Positions 36,407 to 45,903 of a stretch of 64,000 bases of DNA are shown here, piece after piece (within the stretch, counting starts at the first letter, position 1; each line of letters starts with the position of its first letter). Source of the DNA: Candidatus Mycolicibacterium alkanivorans (lineage in GTDB: Bacteria; Actinomycetota; Actinomycetes; Mycobacteriales; Mycobacteriaceae); the NCBI RefSeq assembly GCF_022760805.1, contig NZ_JAIVFL010000001.1:248001-312000 (forward strand). Reading direction: 5' to 3'. Both the position numbers and the translations under genes were made by a program. Under the pieces are notes generated by a model. It was not told the origin of the DNA. It saw nothing but the letters and a program-made list of their open reading frames with translations, and made no database searches.

Positions 36407-36823
36407 TCAGGCCAGACCCAGTTCGGCGCGCGCCGAGGGGTCGCAGTCGTCGAGCAGGTCGAGACACCGGGCGAACTCGTCGGTCTCGCCAATGGTGTCG
36501 GCCGCCCGGGCCAACGCCGCCACGCAGCGCAGGAAGCCGCGGTTGGGCTCGTGGCTGTACGGGACGGGGCCGAACCCCTTCCACCCGTTGCGCCTCAGCT
36601 GGTCCAGACCACGGTGATAGCCAGTGCGGGCGTAGGCATAGGCGGTGATCGCCTTGTCGTCGGCAAGCGCGTCCTCGGCCAGATGTGCCCACGCCACCGA
36701 GGCCGAGGGATGGGCGGCCGCCACGATCGCCGGCTTCTCACCAGCCTCGAGTTCGGCCTCGGCCTCGATGTCACCGGGCAGCAGGACGGGCTGCGGTCCG
36801 AGTAGATCCCCAAAGGACGTCAT
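36407..36823 (-). CDS. DUF3151 family protein (Rv0360c-like)
   Basis: The 138-residue soluble protein (TSFGDLLGPQPVLLPGD to LDDCDPSARAELGLA) matches the actinobacterial DUF3151 family, with the conserved HPSASVAWAHLAEDAL and GYHRGLDQLRRNGWKG blocks. It is helical and TPR-like in look; the function is unknown. ATG 36823 is used. It is tail-to-tail with the zinc exporter, with one base between the stops, and divergent from the membrane protein at 36916. Confidence 0.85.
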   Translation of the reverse strand: MTSFGDLLGPQPVLLPGDIEAEAELEAGEKPAIVAAAHPSASVAWAHLAEDALADDKAITAYAYARTGYHRGLDQLRRNGWKGFGPVPYSHEPNRGFLRCVAALARAADTIGETDEFARCLDLLDDCDPSARAELGLA

Positions 36824-36915
36824 GTGCCCCATTGTGCCGTGCCGCCGCGGGCCGCAGGCGCGACCCAAGCGATAGGGTCAATAGCACCAGCACTCGAGGA
36901 GGACCGCAGCCCGCC

Positions 36916-37629
36916 ATGTCGAACCCTTCCGGGACCGACCACGACGACGCAGCCCAACCAGGCGTACCCGAAGTCGACTCCCCGACCGAGGTCAACCCGG
37001 TCGCCGAGCCGGCACCCGAACGGCGTTACACCGCACCGGGATTCGACGCAGGATCCACCCAGATCATCGACCGCACCCCTGATCCGGAAACCGAGATCAT
37101 CTCGACTCCCACGGAGGTGTTCCCGGTCGCCGGCCACCCCGTGCGCTCCACCACCCCGCAGGAGATCCCACCGCGGGTGCCGCTGACCCGCCGGCGCAGC
37201 TGGGGTCTGGTCATCGCGGTGATAGTCGCCATCGCCGTGCTGGCCGCGGTGGCGATCCTGGCCGTCATCCTGTTGACCCGCGACAGCTCACCCAAGGCCT
37301 CGCAGGAGGAGCTGGTACGCACGACGATCCACAGCTTCGACTCCGCCGTGCAGAGCGGCGACCTGGCAACCCTACGCACCATCACCTGCGGGCCGACCCG
37401 CGGCAGCTACGTCAACTTCGACGAAGGCAGCTGGGCCGATACGCATCGGCGGGTCGCCGTGGCGCGGCAGTACCCCGTGGTGGCCAGCATCGACGAGGTG
37501 GTGGTCAACGGCGAGCACGCCGAGGCCAACGTCACCTCGTTCATGGCCTTCGATCCGGCGACGCGGTCGACCCGCAGTTTCGACCTTCAGTTCCGCGACA
37601 ACCAGTGGAAGATCTGCCAGTCGTCATAG
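36916..37629 (+). CDS. Membrane-anchored Pro-rich protein with lumazine-binding-like domain (Rv0361-like)
   Basis: The 237-residue protein has an acidic, Pro/Thr-rich cytoplasmic region (1-95), one membrane segment (about 96-118, LVIAVIVAIAVLAAVAILAV) and an external domain ending FDLQFRDNQWKICQSS, the DUF4878-like fold. It could be an envelope or division-linked protein, but the function is not known. ATG 36916 follows GAGGAGG at some distance; an upstream frame to 36685 overlaps the divergent gene. Confidence 0.8.
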   Translation: MSNPSGTDHDDAAQPGVPEVDSPTEVNPVAEPAPERRYTAPGFDAGSTQIIDRTPDPETEIISTPTEVFPVAGHPVRSTTPQEIPPRVPLTRRRSWGLVIAVIVAIAVLAAVAILAVILLTRDSSPKASQEELVRTTIHSFDSAVQSGDLATLRTITCGPTRGSYVNFDEGSWADTHRRVAVARQYPVVASIDEVVVNGEHAEANVTSFMAFDPATRSTRSFDLQFRDNQWKICQSS

Positions 37630-37682
37630 CGATTTCGGCGCGCTTTTCGTCGCTGGGCGACGATTAGCGCGCCGAAATCGCT
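37628..37682. terminator. Bidirectional two-tier terminator between 36916 gene and fba
   Basis: AGCGATTTCGGCGCGC (37628-37643) pairs perfectly with 37667-37682, and within the loop CGTCGC (37648-37653) pairs with GCGACG (37657-37662). It lies between two convergent stop codons and can serve both strands. Confidence 0.8.
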
Positions 37683-37683
37683 G

Positions 37684-38721
37684 TTAACCGGCCGAGACGC
37701 TTCGGCCCGCGCTGTGCAGGTCGTTGCACGCCTCGACCACCCGCTCGGACATGCTGGCCTCGGCCTTCTTGAGGTAGCTGCGCGGGTCGTAGGTCTTCTT
37801 GTCGCCCACCTCGCCGTCGATCTTCAGCACACCGTCGTAGTTGGTGAACATGTGCCCGGCGATGGGCCGGGTGAACGCGTACTGGGTATCGGTGTCGACG
37901 TTCATCTTCACCACGCCGTACTTCAATGAGTCCTCGATCTCGGACTTCAACGACCCAGAGCCGCCGTGAAAGACGAAGTCGAACGGCTTGGAGCCGGCCG
38001 GCCGACCCAGCTTGGCCGAGGCCACCCGCTGGCCCTCGGCCAGTATCTCCGGCTTGAGCACCACGTTGCCCGGCTTGTACACGCCGTGGACATTGCCGAA
38101 CGTTGCGGCCAGCAGGTACTTGCCGTGCTCACCGATGCCGAGCGCCTCGATGGTCGCCTCGAAATCCTCCGAGCTGGTGTAGAGCTTCTCGTTGATCTCG
38201 GCCTCGACGCCGTCCTCTTCACCGCCGACCACACCGATCTCGACCTCGAGGATGATCTTGGCGGCCGCCGCCTGCTTCAGCAGTTCCTGGGCGATCGAGA
38301 GGTTCTCGCCGATCGGCACCGCCGAGCCGTCCCACATGTGCGACTGGAACAGCGGGTTGGTGCCCTGGGCCACCCGCTTGGCGGAGATGGCCAGCAGCGG
38401 ACGCACGTAGGTGTCGAGCTTGTCCTTGGGGCAGTGGTCGGTGTGCAGCGCGACGGTGATCGGGTACCGCTCGGCGATCACATGGGCGAACTCGGCCAGC
38501 GCGACCGCGCCGGTCACCATGTCCTTCACCCCCAGGCCCGAGCCGAACTCGGCCCCGCCGGTGGAGAACTGAATGATGCCGTCACTGCCGGCGTCGGCGA
38601 AGCCCTTGATCGCGGCGTTGATGCTCTCCGAGCCCACGCAGTTGATCGCCGGAAAGGCGAAGGAGTGCTCTTTGGCACGGGCCAGCATCTCCGCGTAGAC
38701 CTCGGGGGTGGCTATGGGCAT
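37684..38721 (-). CDS. fba: Class II fructose-bisphosphate aldolase Fba
   Basis: Fba cleaves fructose-1,6-bisphosphate to the two triose phosphates in glycolysis and runs in reverse in gluconeogenesis. The 345-residue zinc enzyme has the metal ligand region VALHTDHCPKDKLD, LEVEIGVVGGEEDG, and FHGGSGS with the phosphate loop. ATG 38721 (PIATPEVYAEMLARAKEH) is the usual start; the longer frame to 38802 is not supported. It is single-copy and convergent with the gene before it. Confidence 0.97.
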   Translation of the reverse strand: MPIATPEVYAEMLARAKEHSFAFPAINCVGSESINAAIKGFADAGSDGIIQFSTGGAEFGSGLGVKDMVTGAVALAEFAHVIAERYPITVALHTDHCPKDKLDTYVRPLLAISAKRVAQGTNPLFQSHMWDGSAVPIGENLSIAQELLKQAAAAKIILEVEIGVVGGEEDGVEAEINEKLYTSSEDFEATIEALGIGEHGKYLLAATFGNVHGVYKPGNVVLKPEILAEGQRVASAKLGRPAGSKPFDFVFHGGSGSLKSEIEDSLKYGVVKMNVDTDTQYAFTRPIAGHMFTNYDGVLKIDGEVGDKKTYDPRSYLKKAEASMSERVVEACNDLHSAGRSVSAG

Positions 38722-38826
38722 GGCTCTTCCTCTCCGCTGATCCGGCTGTCTGGAGAAGTATCGCAAAGAGCGACGCTCCGGGCGCTGCGACCTCGGAGAC
38801 AAGCAGGCCCGGTAGGGTCGGGCCTC

Positions 38827-39486
38827 ATGACCACCACCGTGATGGCGCTGCCGAGCATCATGGACCCGATGTACTGGCTCGGCGCGGGCGGGCTGTTCGC
38901 CTCCGCGGTGCTGCCGGGCATTCTCGTCATCGTCTTCATCGAGACCGGCCTGCTGTTCCCGCTGTTGCCGGGCGACTCGCTGCTGTTCACCGGCGGATTG
39001 CTGGCGGCGGCTCCGCAGCCGCCGGTCAACATCTGGGTGCTGGTGGCCTGCGTCTCAGTTGTCGCCGTTCTCGGCGACCAGTGCGCCTACTTCATCGGCC
39101 GGCGGATCGGCCCGGCATTGTTCGACAAAGAGGACTCCCGCTTCTTCAAGAAGCACTATGTCACAGAATCGCACGCCTTCTTCGAAACGCACGGTCCGAA
39201 GACCATCATCCTGGCCCGCTTCGTTCCGATCGTGCGGACCTTCACCCCTGTCCTTGCCGGGGTGTCCACCATGCGCTACCCGCTGTTTCTCGGCTTCGAC
39301 ATCATCGGCGGCGTGGCCTGGGGGGCGGGCGTGACACTGCTCGGCTACTTCCTAGGCAATGTGCCGTTCGTCAAGAACAACCTCGAGTTGATGATCCTTA
39401 TGATCGTCTTCCTGTCCGTCCTCCCCGGGCTCATCACCGTCGCCCGCAACCTCATCGCGCGGCGCCGGCCGGCCAAGGACCAGTAG
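38827..39486 (+). CDS. DedA-family membrane protein (Rv0364-like)
   Basis: The 219-residue protein has several membrane segments and the DedA landmarks: FIETGLLFPLLPGDSLLFTG, FKKHGPKTI-type EAHGPKTIILARFVPIVRTF (here ETHGPKTII) and GGVAWGAG. DedA proteins act as lipid scramblases or undecaprenyl-phosphate recyclers; the exact substrate here is not shown. It is the last core gene before the mobile-element block. The ATG at 38827 is used. Confidence 0.92.
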   Translation: MTTTVMALPSIMDPMYWLGAGGLFASAVLPGILVIVFIETGLLFPLLPGDSLLFTGGLLAAAPQPPVNIWVLVACVSVVAVLGDQCAYFIGRRIGPALFDKEDSRFFKKHYVTESHAFFETHGPKTIILARFVPIVRTFTPVLAGVSTMRYPLFLGFDIIGGVAWGAGVTLLGYFLGNVPFVKNNLELMILMIVFLSVLPGLITVARNLIARRRPAKDQ

Positions 39487-39552
39487 GCCGCGTCCAGCTT
39501 GGTTCCAGGAATCAAACCCATTACCTTTCGGATTTTGCGCGGAAGGACACGG

Positions 39553-41016
39553 CTTGAGTTTCGCAGTTTGACGCCTGTGACACCTGTGATTTCTGGGGCT
39601 GTTGTGGCGTTGTCCGGCGTGTCGCCGTGATCCGGTGGCAAGCATGACGAAGCATCGGCGGTTGTGAAAAGTCAACCCCGAGATGGAGTTCCGCCGATGC
39701 TTCCGGGCCTGACCCTACCCGCATCGTGGCGTTCGCTGCTGGACCTGTTTCGGCCCGCGTTTCGCCGCGGATCGACGTTCGCGTTGTTCACGCTGCTGGC
39801 TACTGGGCTGGCGGCGCGGACCACCCGGCGCACGGTGGTGGGGATGCTCGCCGGAGCGGGCATGGCCGCGGCGGTGTCGTTCCACTCGGCGTGCCGGTTC
39901 TTCTCCCACCACGCCTGGGACGTCGACCCGATCGGGCTGGTGCTGGCCCGGCTGATCGTGGATCGGCTGCTGCCCGATGGGGCACCGATCACGGTGGTCG
40001 TCGACGACACCCTATTCCGCCGCTGGGGGCCCAAGGTGCACGCCGCGTACTGGACCCACGACGGCTCCGCCCAGGACCCCAACGCGCTGGGCCGCGGCAA
40101 CCGGTGGGTGATCGTCGGCATCGTCGTCACGCTGCGGTTCTGTACCCGCCCGGTGTGCCTGCCGGTGTTGTTGCGGTTGTGGCGGGGCAAGGGCACCGCC
40201 TCCCCGGTGGCGCTGGCAGGGCAGATGATTTCACTTCTGGCCCAAGCATTTCCGAACCGCCGCTTGCACGCCGTCGGGGACGCCGCCTACCACGGCAAGG
40301 CCCTGCTGGTCGAGCACACCACGATCACCACCCGGCTGCCGGTCAACGCCGCGCTCTACGCGCCCGCCCCGCCGCACACCGGCCGACGCGGCCGACCCCG
40401 GCTCAAGGGAAACCGGCTCGGCCACCCCGCCGACCTCGCCGCACACGCCGACTGGCGACCGGTCACCCTGACCCGCTACGGCCACACCAACACCGTCGAG
40501 ATCGCCCTGTGCGACACGATCTGGTACGGCGCGTTCGGCAACACCGCAGGCCGCACCGTCCTGGTCCGCGACCCCGCCGCCGACAGGGTCCTGGCGATCT
40601 TCACCACCGACACCGACAGCGACGCGCAGACCATCGTGGAACGCTACACCCACCGCTGGCCGATAGAGACCGCCATCGCCGCCGGCAAACAACTACTCGG
40701 CATCGGCCAAGCCCGCAACCGACAGCGACGCGCGGTGGAACGCACCGTGCCACTTGGCTTCTGCGTCTACAGCCTGGTCATCGTCTGGTACGCGCTGCAC
40801 GGATACCACCGAGACGACCTCGCCGCACGCCGCGAGGTCCAGCCCTGGTACCCCCACAAAGACGAGCCCGCCTTCGAAGACATGCTCGCCAAACTCCGCA
40901 AAACCCTGGTCGCATCCCGAATTACGGGCGTTGCCGCAGCTCAGCCCGATCCACACAGATACCGCGACTACGAACTGGCCTGCGCGGCAGCCGCCGCGTA
41001 ACTGCGGAAACTCAAG
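39553..41016 (+). mobile_element. IS701-like insertion sequence
   Basis: The ends are inverted: CTTGAGTTTCGCAGTT at 39553 and, on the other strand at 41016, CTTGAGTTTCCGCAGTTA, the same apart from one inserted C. It encloses one transposase gene. No target duplication is visible, because the left flank is the DedA spacer and the right flank is a broken ISL3-type element. A deletion or recombination after insertion is therefore likely. The 64 bp between the DedA stop and the left end hold nothing evident. Confidence 0.75.
39697..41001 (+). CDS. DDE transposase, IS701-like (DDE_5 type)
   Basis: The 434-residue protein has a first catalytic Asp region VVVDDTLFRRWGPKVHAAYW, a second in LHAVGDAAYHGKALL and a C-terminal YTHRWPIETAIAAGKQLLG with the likely Glu. 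This pattern is that of the DDE_5/IS701 superfamily. The frame is complete and probably active. ATG 39697 (LPGLTLPASWRSLLDL) is preferred to GTG 39664. It lies inside matching terminal repeats. Confidence 0.8.
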   Translation: MLPGLTLPASWRSLLDLFRPAFRRGSTFALFTLLATGLAARTTRRTVVGMLAGAGMAAAVSFHSACRFFSHHAWDVDPIGLVLARLIVDRLLPDGAPITVVVDDTLFRRWGPKVHAAYWTHDGSAQDPNALGRGNRWVIVGIVVTLRFCTRPVCLPVLLRLWRGKGTASPVALAGQMISLLAQAFPNRRLHAVGDAAYHGKALLVEHTTITTRLPVNAALYAPAPPHTGRRGRPRLKGNRLGHPADLAAHADWRPVTLTRYGHTNTVEIALCDTIWYGAFGNTAGRTVLVRDPAADRVLAIFTTDTDSDAQTIVERYTHRWPIETAIAAGKQLLGIGQARNRQRRAVERTVPLGFCVYSLVIVWYALHGYHRDDLAARREVQPWYPHKDEPAFEDMLAKLRKTLVASRITGVAAAQPDPHRYRDYELACAAAAA

Positions 41017-42172
41017 AGCCATAGGAACGGCGGATGAGGAGCCGGACCTTGGTGTTGAGGCCTTCATGGCGGCCGTTGGACAGTCCGCGGTCGATAGCGG
41101 CGTCGATGCCGGCGCGGTGTTTGCGGATGGTGCGCGCGGCTTTGACGAACTCGGGGATGCGGCTGCGCTGGGCGCGTGCGCACCAGCGGTCGAGGAGCTC
41201 GCCGACGGTGTCCGCATCCAGGTCGCCGGCGAAGACTTCGCGCAGCGCTTCTTTGAGTTGGTAGGCGCGCCAAAGCATTCCACCGCTGCGTTTCATTTCC
41301 CGTAGGGTTTGGGCCTGCATGTCGGTGAGGTCGGCGGGGTTTTTCAGCAGCGCCCAGCGCGCCCCTTTGAAGGTTTTGGCGATCTGCTGGTCGGGCAGCG
41401 CACAGGCGGCCTGCCAGACCTGGCGGCGCACCGCCTCAAGCGCATCGGTGACGACTTTGACAACGTGGAAGGGATCAAAGCAGATGACCGCCGCTGGTGC
41501 CCGCTCGCGCACGGCTTTGGCGTAGGCCGGTCCCATGTCCATCGACACCGCCTCCAGGGATGCGCCGCCGTCGGGCAGCTCGTCGAAGAATGCGCCCAAG
41601 GTGTCGGTGTCCTTACCGGGTTTGCCCCACACGATGGTGCCGCTGTCGTGGTCGGAGACCAGCGTCAAATACCGGTGGTGTTTGCGCCAGGAGATCTCAT
41701 CGACGCCGATGTCGACCAGCCCGCACAGCCGGTCGGGGTCTAACACGTCGGCGGCGACCCGCTCGCAGATCGCGCCCACGGTGCGCCAGGCGATGCGGGC
41801 GAAGGTGCTCACGGTGGTCTTGTCGGTCTTGGTGACCAGCCACGCCACCAGATCCTCGAAGTCGCGGGTGTGGCGGGAATCAGGACGCGCGAACGGCACC
41901 GCTTCGGCCAACACACCATGCTCGCAGCAGCGCAGCCGTCTGCGGCGCAACACGATCCGGCATACCCGCCCACCCATGTCCAGATGTCGCCACGATGAGT
42001 CCACCTCACGGGTGTCATAGCGGTGCCGGGTGGTAAACGAACACTGCGGGCAGCACAGCCGCCGCCGGCGCAGGCTGACTGTGACCTGCAGCTCACCGTC
42101 CACCACGGCAGCCTTGCCGACCCGCACACCGGGCAGATGGAACAGGGAATTGAGTAGGGTTGATGCGCGCAC
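41012..42172 (-). pseudogene. ISL3-family transposase, C-terminus truncated
   Basis: The 386-residue frame has the ISL3 zinc-binding N-terminus (CCPQCSFTTRH), the catalytic region VDIGVDEISWRKHHRYLTLV, the VSMDMGPAYAKAV and CFDPFHVVKVV blocks and HEGLNTKVRLLIRRSYG. ISL3 proteins normally continue 25-30 residues after RRxYG. Here the final Ser and stop come from the IS701-like terminal repeat. It is probably inactive or impaired. Confidence 0.8.
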
Positions 42173-42205
42173 GGACGGCTCCTGGATCGATTGGGGTCAG
42201 AGCCT
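41012..42205 (-). mobile_element. Truncated ISL3-family element
   Basis: The 5' end is marked by GGCTCTGACCCC reading inward from about 42205 on the minus strand, a typical ISL3-type end. The element stops at 41017 where the IS701-like end begins, so its 3' end and second repeat are lost. Confidence 0.65.
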
Positions 42206-42237
42206 TCGAACCTAGATCACCGTCCGTGCGCCCCCAC

Positions 42238-42963
42238 TCACCATCGCTGCCCCATACCACACGCTCGGTGATCCACATCGACGTCAGGAGAGCCAAAAGT
42301 TGCCCATTGCGTTGGGGGCGAGTTCGAACCGCCCTGCGGTGCACCTCCCACGCTCTCCGACCATTTCCCGTCCGCGATGACTCCCGCGTTCAACCATTTC
42401 CGGATGAGCCGCAGGACCCGTTGATCCGCGATCCGGTGCTCAAGAAACCTCTCCAGCCAACTGTGATCAAGCTGGTTGAAGAAATCGCGGACATCCGCGT
42501 CGAGCACCCAGTTCACTCTCCTGCGTTCGATCCCGACCGCGAGCGCGTCCAACGCGTGATGCGGGCCGCGTCCCGGCCGGAACCCGTCGGAGAACCCCGT
42601 GAAGTCCACCTCGTAGACAGCGTTCAATACCTCGACGACGGCCCGCTGGACGATCTTGTCCTCCAGCGAGGCAATACCGAGCGGTCGCTGCCGTCCGTCC
42701 GCCTTCGGGATGTACACCTTCCGTGACGGTTTCGCGTGGTAACGCCCACTGTGCAGCCGTGCGTGCAAGTCATCGAGGTTGGCCCCCAACTCATGCCGAT
42801 AGGCCTCCCACGTCACCCCGTCCACTCCCGGCGCGGCCTTCGGACGAAGCGCCCAGAACGCCACCCGCAGGCGATCGACGGTGACATGGTGCAGCAGCGC
42901 CGTGAACCGCGCGTCCTTATCCTGTCGTGCTACCTGACGCACACGGTCCAGCGCACTTGGCAC
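42238..42963 (-). pseudogene. Group II intron reverse transcriptase/maturase, truncated
   Basis: The frame carries the N-terminal half of an intron-encoded RT: ALRPKAAPGVDGVTWEAYR, YHAKPSRKVYIPKADGRQRP and LGIASLEDKIVQRAVVEVLN, then DADVRDFFNQLDH and WSESVGGAPQGGSNSP. The sequence should go on from PQGG to the YADD core, X domain and endonuclease, but is replaced by unrelated DNA from about 42318. It has no domain V or VI downstream. It cannot support retrohoming. Confidence 0.85.
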
Positions 42964-43560
42964 GCCTGGTCCGGCTCTTTGTCCGGGACGTGTTTCGCTG
43001 GCCGTGTTCCCCCTTGGTCATGCCCTTTCCTCCATCACCTCCGCAGCCACAGACGCGGCCTTGTTCAGCGACTTCGCAGGTACTACGGGCATGTCCGACT
43101 TCCCACGCTCTTCCCACGCTCGTGCATCTCGGGCGTGCCGCCTCAGCGTTCCCCGAGCGGCCCGCCCCGCGATCAACGACGGCGGCAAGACATGGGATCT
43201 CCCGGTTCTCCCGCATGAAGATTCCGTACATGCACAGGTTCTCTGACCGCGCGGGGTCCGTCGACGACTCGCGATAACGCCGCCGACGATATTGCCTTCC
43301 GCCCAGTTCGACGGCGTCGGCACCCCGGCCTCTCTTATTTCGCGGCGCAATAGCCCAGCCTGCACGTACCCCTGTCCAACGCTTCGCTGCGCCCTCACGG
43401 AACGCCAACGCATGGCTCGGGGCCACCGTGGATCGCTACTCCTTCGATGTAAAGCTCTCACATCTCCTTCTTCATGCCGGTTTATCCCAGCGCTTTCCGA
43501 ACTTACGGGCGAGACCAGTTCGCCGAACAGGAAACCGGCACAACGCTTCCCGTTTGATCG
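42964..43560 (-). other. Probable 5' part of the group II intron
   Basis: These 597 bp upstream of the reverse transcriptase have no standard gene. Two frames look partly protein-like (for example ENLCMYGIFMRENREIPC and NWAEGNIVGGVIASRRRTP), like the short frames often seen in the RNA region ahead of this RT class. The stretch should include intron domains I-III, but no boundary could be fixed. It abuts the methyltransferase stop codon. Confidence 0.4.
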
Positions 43561-44424
43561 CTAGAACGGTTTGGCGGTGAAGCCCCACCGCAACAATGCC
43601 GCCTCACGTCGCGTTTGGCCGTTCAGCGCGCTGTCCTGCTGACCGATGGGAGCATGCTTCCCACGTGCCCCGAACATCCAATAGGCCTGCAGGTACGGCA
43701 GCGGTGTACAGTGGCCGCAGCGCAATCCCCCGAGCCCCGCGGCGGCAAGTTCGGCCGACAGTTCTTCACGGGTGAACGCCGCCGCCTCGCTGGCGATCGC
43801 GTCCTGGCGCAGGCCCATCGGCGAATCGGGATCCACGCACTGCAACATGGCCGGGCACGCTGATGGGTCCTTCAACCGAGCGAAATCGGATATCCACAAG
43901 CCAGCTCCGCTGTCGCGTTGGACCGCCGCGATCTGCCGCAAGGCGGCGCCCAGCACCTCAACGTCCGGCAGCTGATGCAGCGTCCACATGCACGACACCG
44001 CGTCCCAGCTCCCCGCGGCAAGCGACTCAGGAAGCGCAGTGATGTCCGCCTGCACCAGTTCGGCGCGCCCGTCGAGCCCCTCGGCAGTGAACAGCTCTTG
44101 CGCCGTGGCCAGCATGTTGGGCGCCAGGTCGACACCGACGGCATGCACATCCGGGCGGCGGCGCAGAACCGCGCTCAGCGCACGTCCGGAGCCGATGCCG
44201 AGATCGAGGATACGTCCACCCGGCGGCAGCAACGCGTCGATCGAACGGGCACACAGGTCATACACAGCTCGCATTCCCGGGTTCGCCCCGCCGCCTGTGT
44301 GAAAGTACGCAACGGATTCGGCGTCGTCCATCACCATCGGCTCGGGAATGCGTTCACGCCCCGGCGAATGCAGCCGCTCCCGCACGACGATGCCCGGCAC
44401 CCGCCAGAGCGGTCGAATCCCCAT
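43561..44424 (-). CDS. Class I SAM-dependent methyltransferase
   Basis: The 287-residue protein has the SAM-binding motif I ILDLGIGSGRALSAVLRR, an acidic strand-2 end in VHAVGVDLAPNMLATA, and motifs AELVQADITALPE and DAVSCMWTLHQL. It is intact and close in type to ubiE-like/natural-product methyltransferases. ATG 44424 is preferred (GIRPLWRVPGIVVRERL). It is divergent from the P450 gene, with a 108-bp shared control region, and is the left gene of a three-gene cargo inside the mobile block. The substrate is unknown. Confidence 0.8.
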   Translation of the reverse strand: MGIRPLWRVPGIVVRERLHSPGRERIPEPMVMDDAESVAYFHTGGGANPGMRAVYDLCARSIDALLPPGGRILDLGIGSGRALSAVLRRRPDVHAVGVDLAPNMLATAQELFTAEGLDGRAELVQADITALPESLAAGSWDAVSCMWTLHQLPDVEVLGAALRQIAAVQRDSGAGLWISDFARLKDPSACPAMLQCVDPDSPMGLRQDAIASEAAAFTREELSAELAAAGLGGLRCGHCTPLPYLQAYWMFGARGKHAPIGQQDSALNGQTRREAALLRWGFTAKPF

Positions 44425-44532
44425 ACCCGACACCCTTCTGCTCGCGCCCACTCGCGCCCCATCATTAAACCCGGGACCACTCGGTACACTGCGGTCCTCA
44501 TCGAAATAGTGGGAGGACCTAGGGAGGTTCGA

Positions 44533-45900
44533 GTGTCACAGACCCATCCACGCGGTGGCCTCGCATCGTTGCCACTGGCGCCGGTGAACCCGATGCCGTT
44601 GCGCGAGCGTCTCAAAGCCGTGAAGGAGTTCAGCACCGGCACCGAGAGACTGCGCGACGCCGGCGGACCTGTCACCCGTTTCACCGTGGGACCGCGCTGG
44701 CTGATGCCGCCGATGGTTCTCGTCACGTCACCGGGCGCGCTGCGCGACGTGCTCAGCACCACGGATGGCTCGGTCGACAAGACAAGCCCGGTGTTCGACG
44801 AGATGCGCCGGATCATCGGCGCCAACCTGGCCGACCTGCCGTTCGAACCGTGGCGACCACGCCGGCGCACGCTACAGCCCGTCTTCACCAAACAGCGGGT
44901 CCGCGAATTCGGCGGTCACATGGCGCAGGCTGCCGAGTCTGTTTGCCTCTCCTGGCCTGACGGCGGTGGGGTGGATCTGGACGCCGAATCGCGCGCACTA
45001 ACCTTGCGAGCCCTCGGCCGTTCGGTGCTCGGCATGGACCTGGAAGCGCGCGCCGATGAGGTTGCCGAGCCGCTTCGCGTTGCTTTGTCCTACGCGATCG
45101 CACGCGCCACCCGTCCGGTGCGCGCCCCACACTGGCTCCCCACACCGGCGCGGCACCGAGCGCGGGTGGCAAGCGCCAAACTGCATCGCCTTGCCGGTGA
45201 AATCGTGCGCGAGTGCAGGCGTGACCCGAACCGGGTCGCGCCGCTGGTCCATGCACTCATCGCCGCCGAGGACCCCGAGACGGGGAGGCGTCTGTCCGAC
45301 GCCGAAATCTGCGACGAGATCATCATTTTCCTGTTCGCCGGCCATGACACCACCGCGACAACGCTGGCCTATGCGTTGTGGGCCCTCGGGCGCAACGCCG
45401 ACTGTCAGGACCGTGTCGTCGCCGAAGTGGGGGCATTGCCCGATCGAGCGCTGACCCCCGACGACATGCCCGGCCTCGGATACACCACGCAGGTGGTGCG
45501 CGAATCGCTGCGGCTGTGTCCGCCGGCCCCCACGGGGACCAGAATGGCTTGCCGCGACCTCGAAGTCGGTGGTTACCGCGTGGAGGCGGGCACCATGGTG
45601 GTGCTCGGCAGAATGGCGGTGCAACGCGATCCGGCCCTGTGGGATGATCCGGTGTCCTTCAACCCCGACAGGTTCGACCCGGACAACATCAAGAAGATCG
45701 AGCGTTGGCAATACATCCCGTTCGGCGGCGGGCCCCGCTCGTGCATCGGTGACCACTTCGCCATGCTGGAAGTCACGCTCGCCCTGGCGACCATCATCCG
45801 GCGGGCCGAAATTACCTCTCTGGAAGCGGATTTCCCGCTTGCCCTGCACTTCACCATGATTGCAGGCGCACCGATTCGCGCCCGAATCCGAAAGCGCTGA
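44533..45900 (+). CDS. Cytochrome P450
   Basis: The 455-residue P450 has the I-helix oxygen motif LFAGHDTTATT (about 268-278), the ExxR pair Glu324-Arg327 in ESLR, the FNPDRFDP meander and the heme loop FGGGPRSCIG with Cys404. All parts are intact. It oxidises an unknown substrate with electrons from a ferredoxin encoded elsewhere. GTG 44533 follows GGGAGG; the long open frame upstream is antisense to the methyltransferase. Its stop is 3 bp from the E1-nitroreductase start, so the two form an operon. Confidence 0.92.
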   Translation: MSQTHPRGGLASLPLAPVNPMPLRERLKAVKEFSTGTERLRDAGGPVTRFTVGPRWLMPPMVLVTSPGALRDVLSTTDGSVDKTSPVFDEMRRIIGANLADLPFEPWRPRRRTLQPVFTKQRVREFGGHMAQAAESVCLSWPDGGGVDLDAESRALTLRALGRSVLGMDLEARADEVAEPLRVALSYAIARATRPVRAPHWLPTPARHRARVASAKLHRLAGEIVRECRRDPNRVAPLVHALIAAEDPETGRRLSDAEICDEIIIFLFAGHDTTATTLAYALWALGRNADCQDRVVAEVGALPDRALTPDDMPGLGYTTQVVRESLRLCPPAPTGTRMACRDLEVGGYRVEAGTMVVLGRMAVQRDPALWDDPVSFNPDRFDPDNIKKIERWQYIPFGGGPRSCIGDHFAMLEVTLALATIIRRAEITSLEADFPLALHFTMIAGAPIRARIRKR

Positions 45901-45903
45901 CCC

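Noticed and set aside
43918..44532. N-terminal extension of the P450 open frame
   Set aside because: Antisense to the methyltransferase; the P450 family start and a GGGAGG site place the start at 44533.
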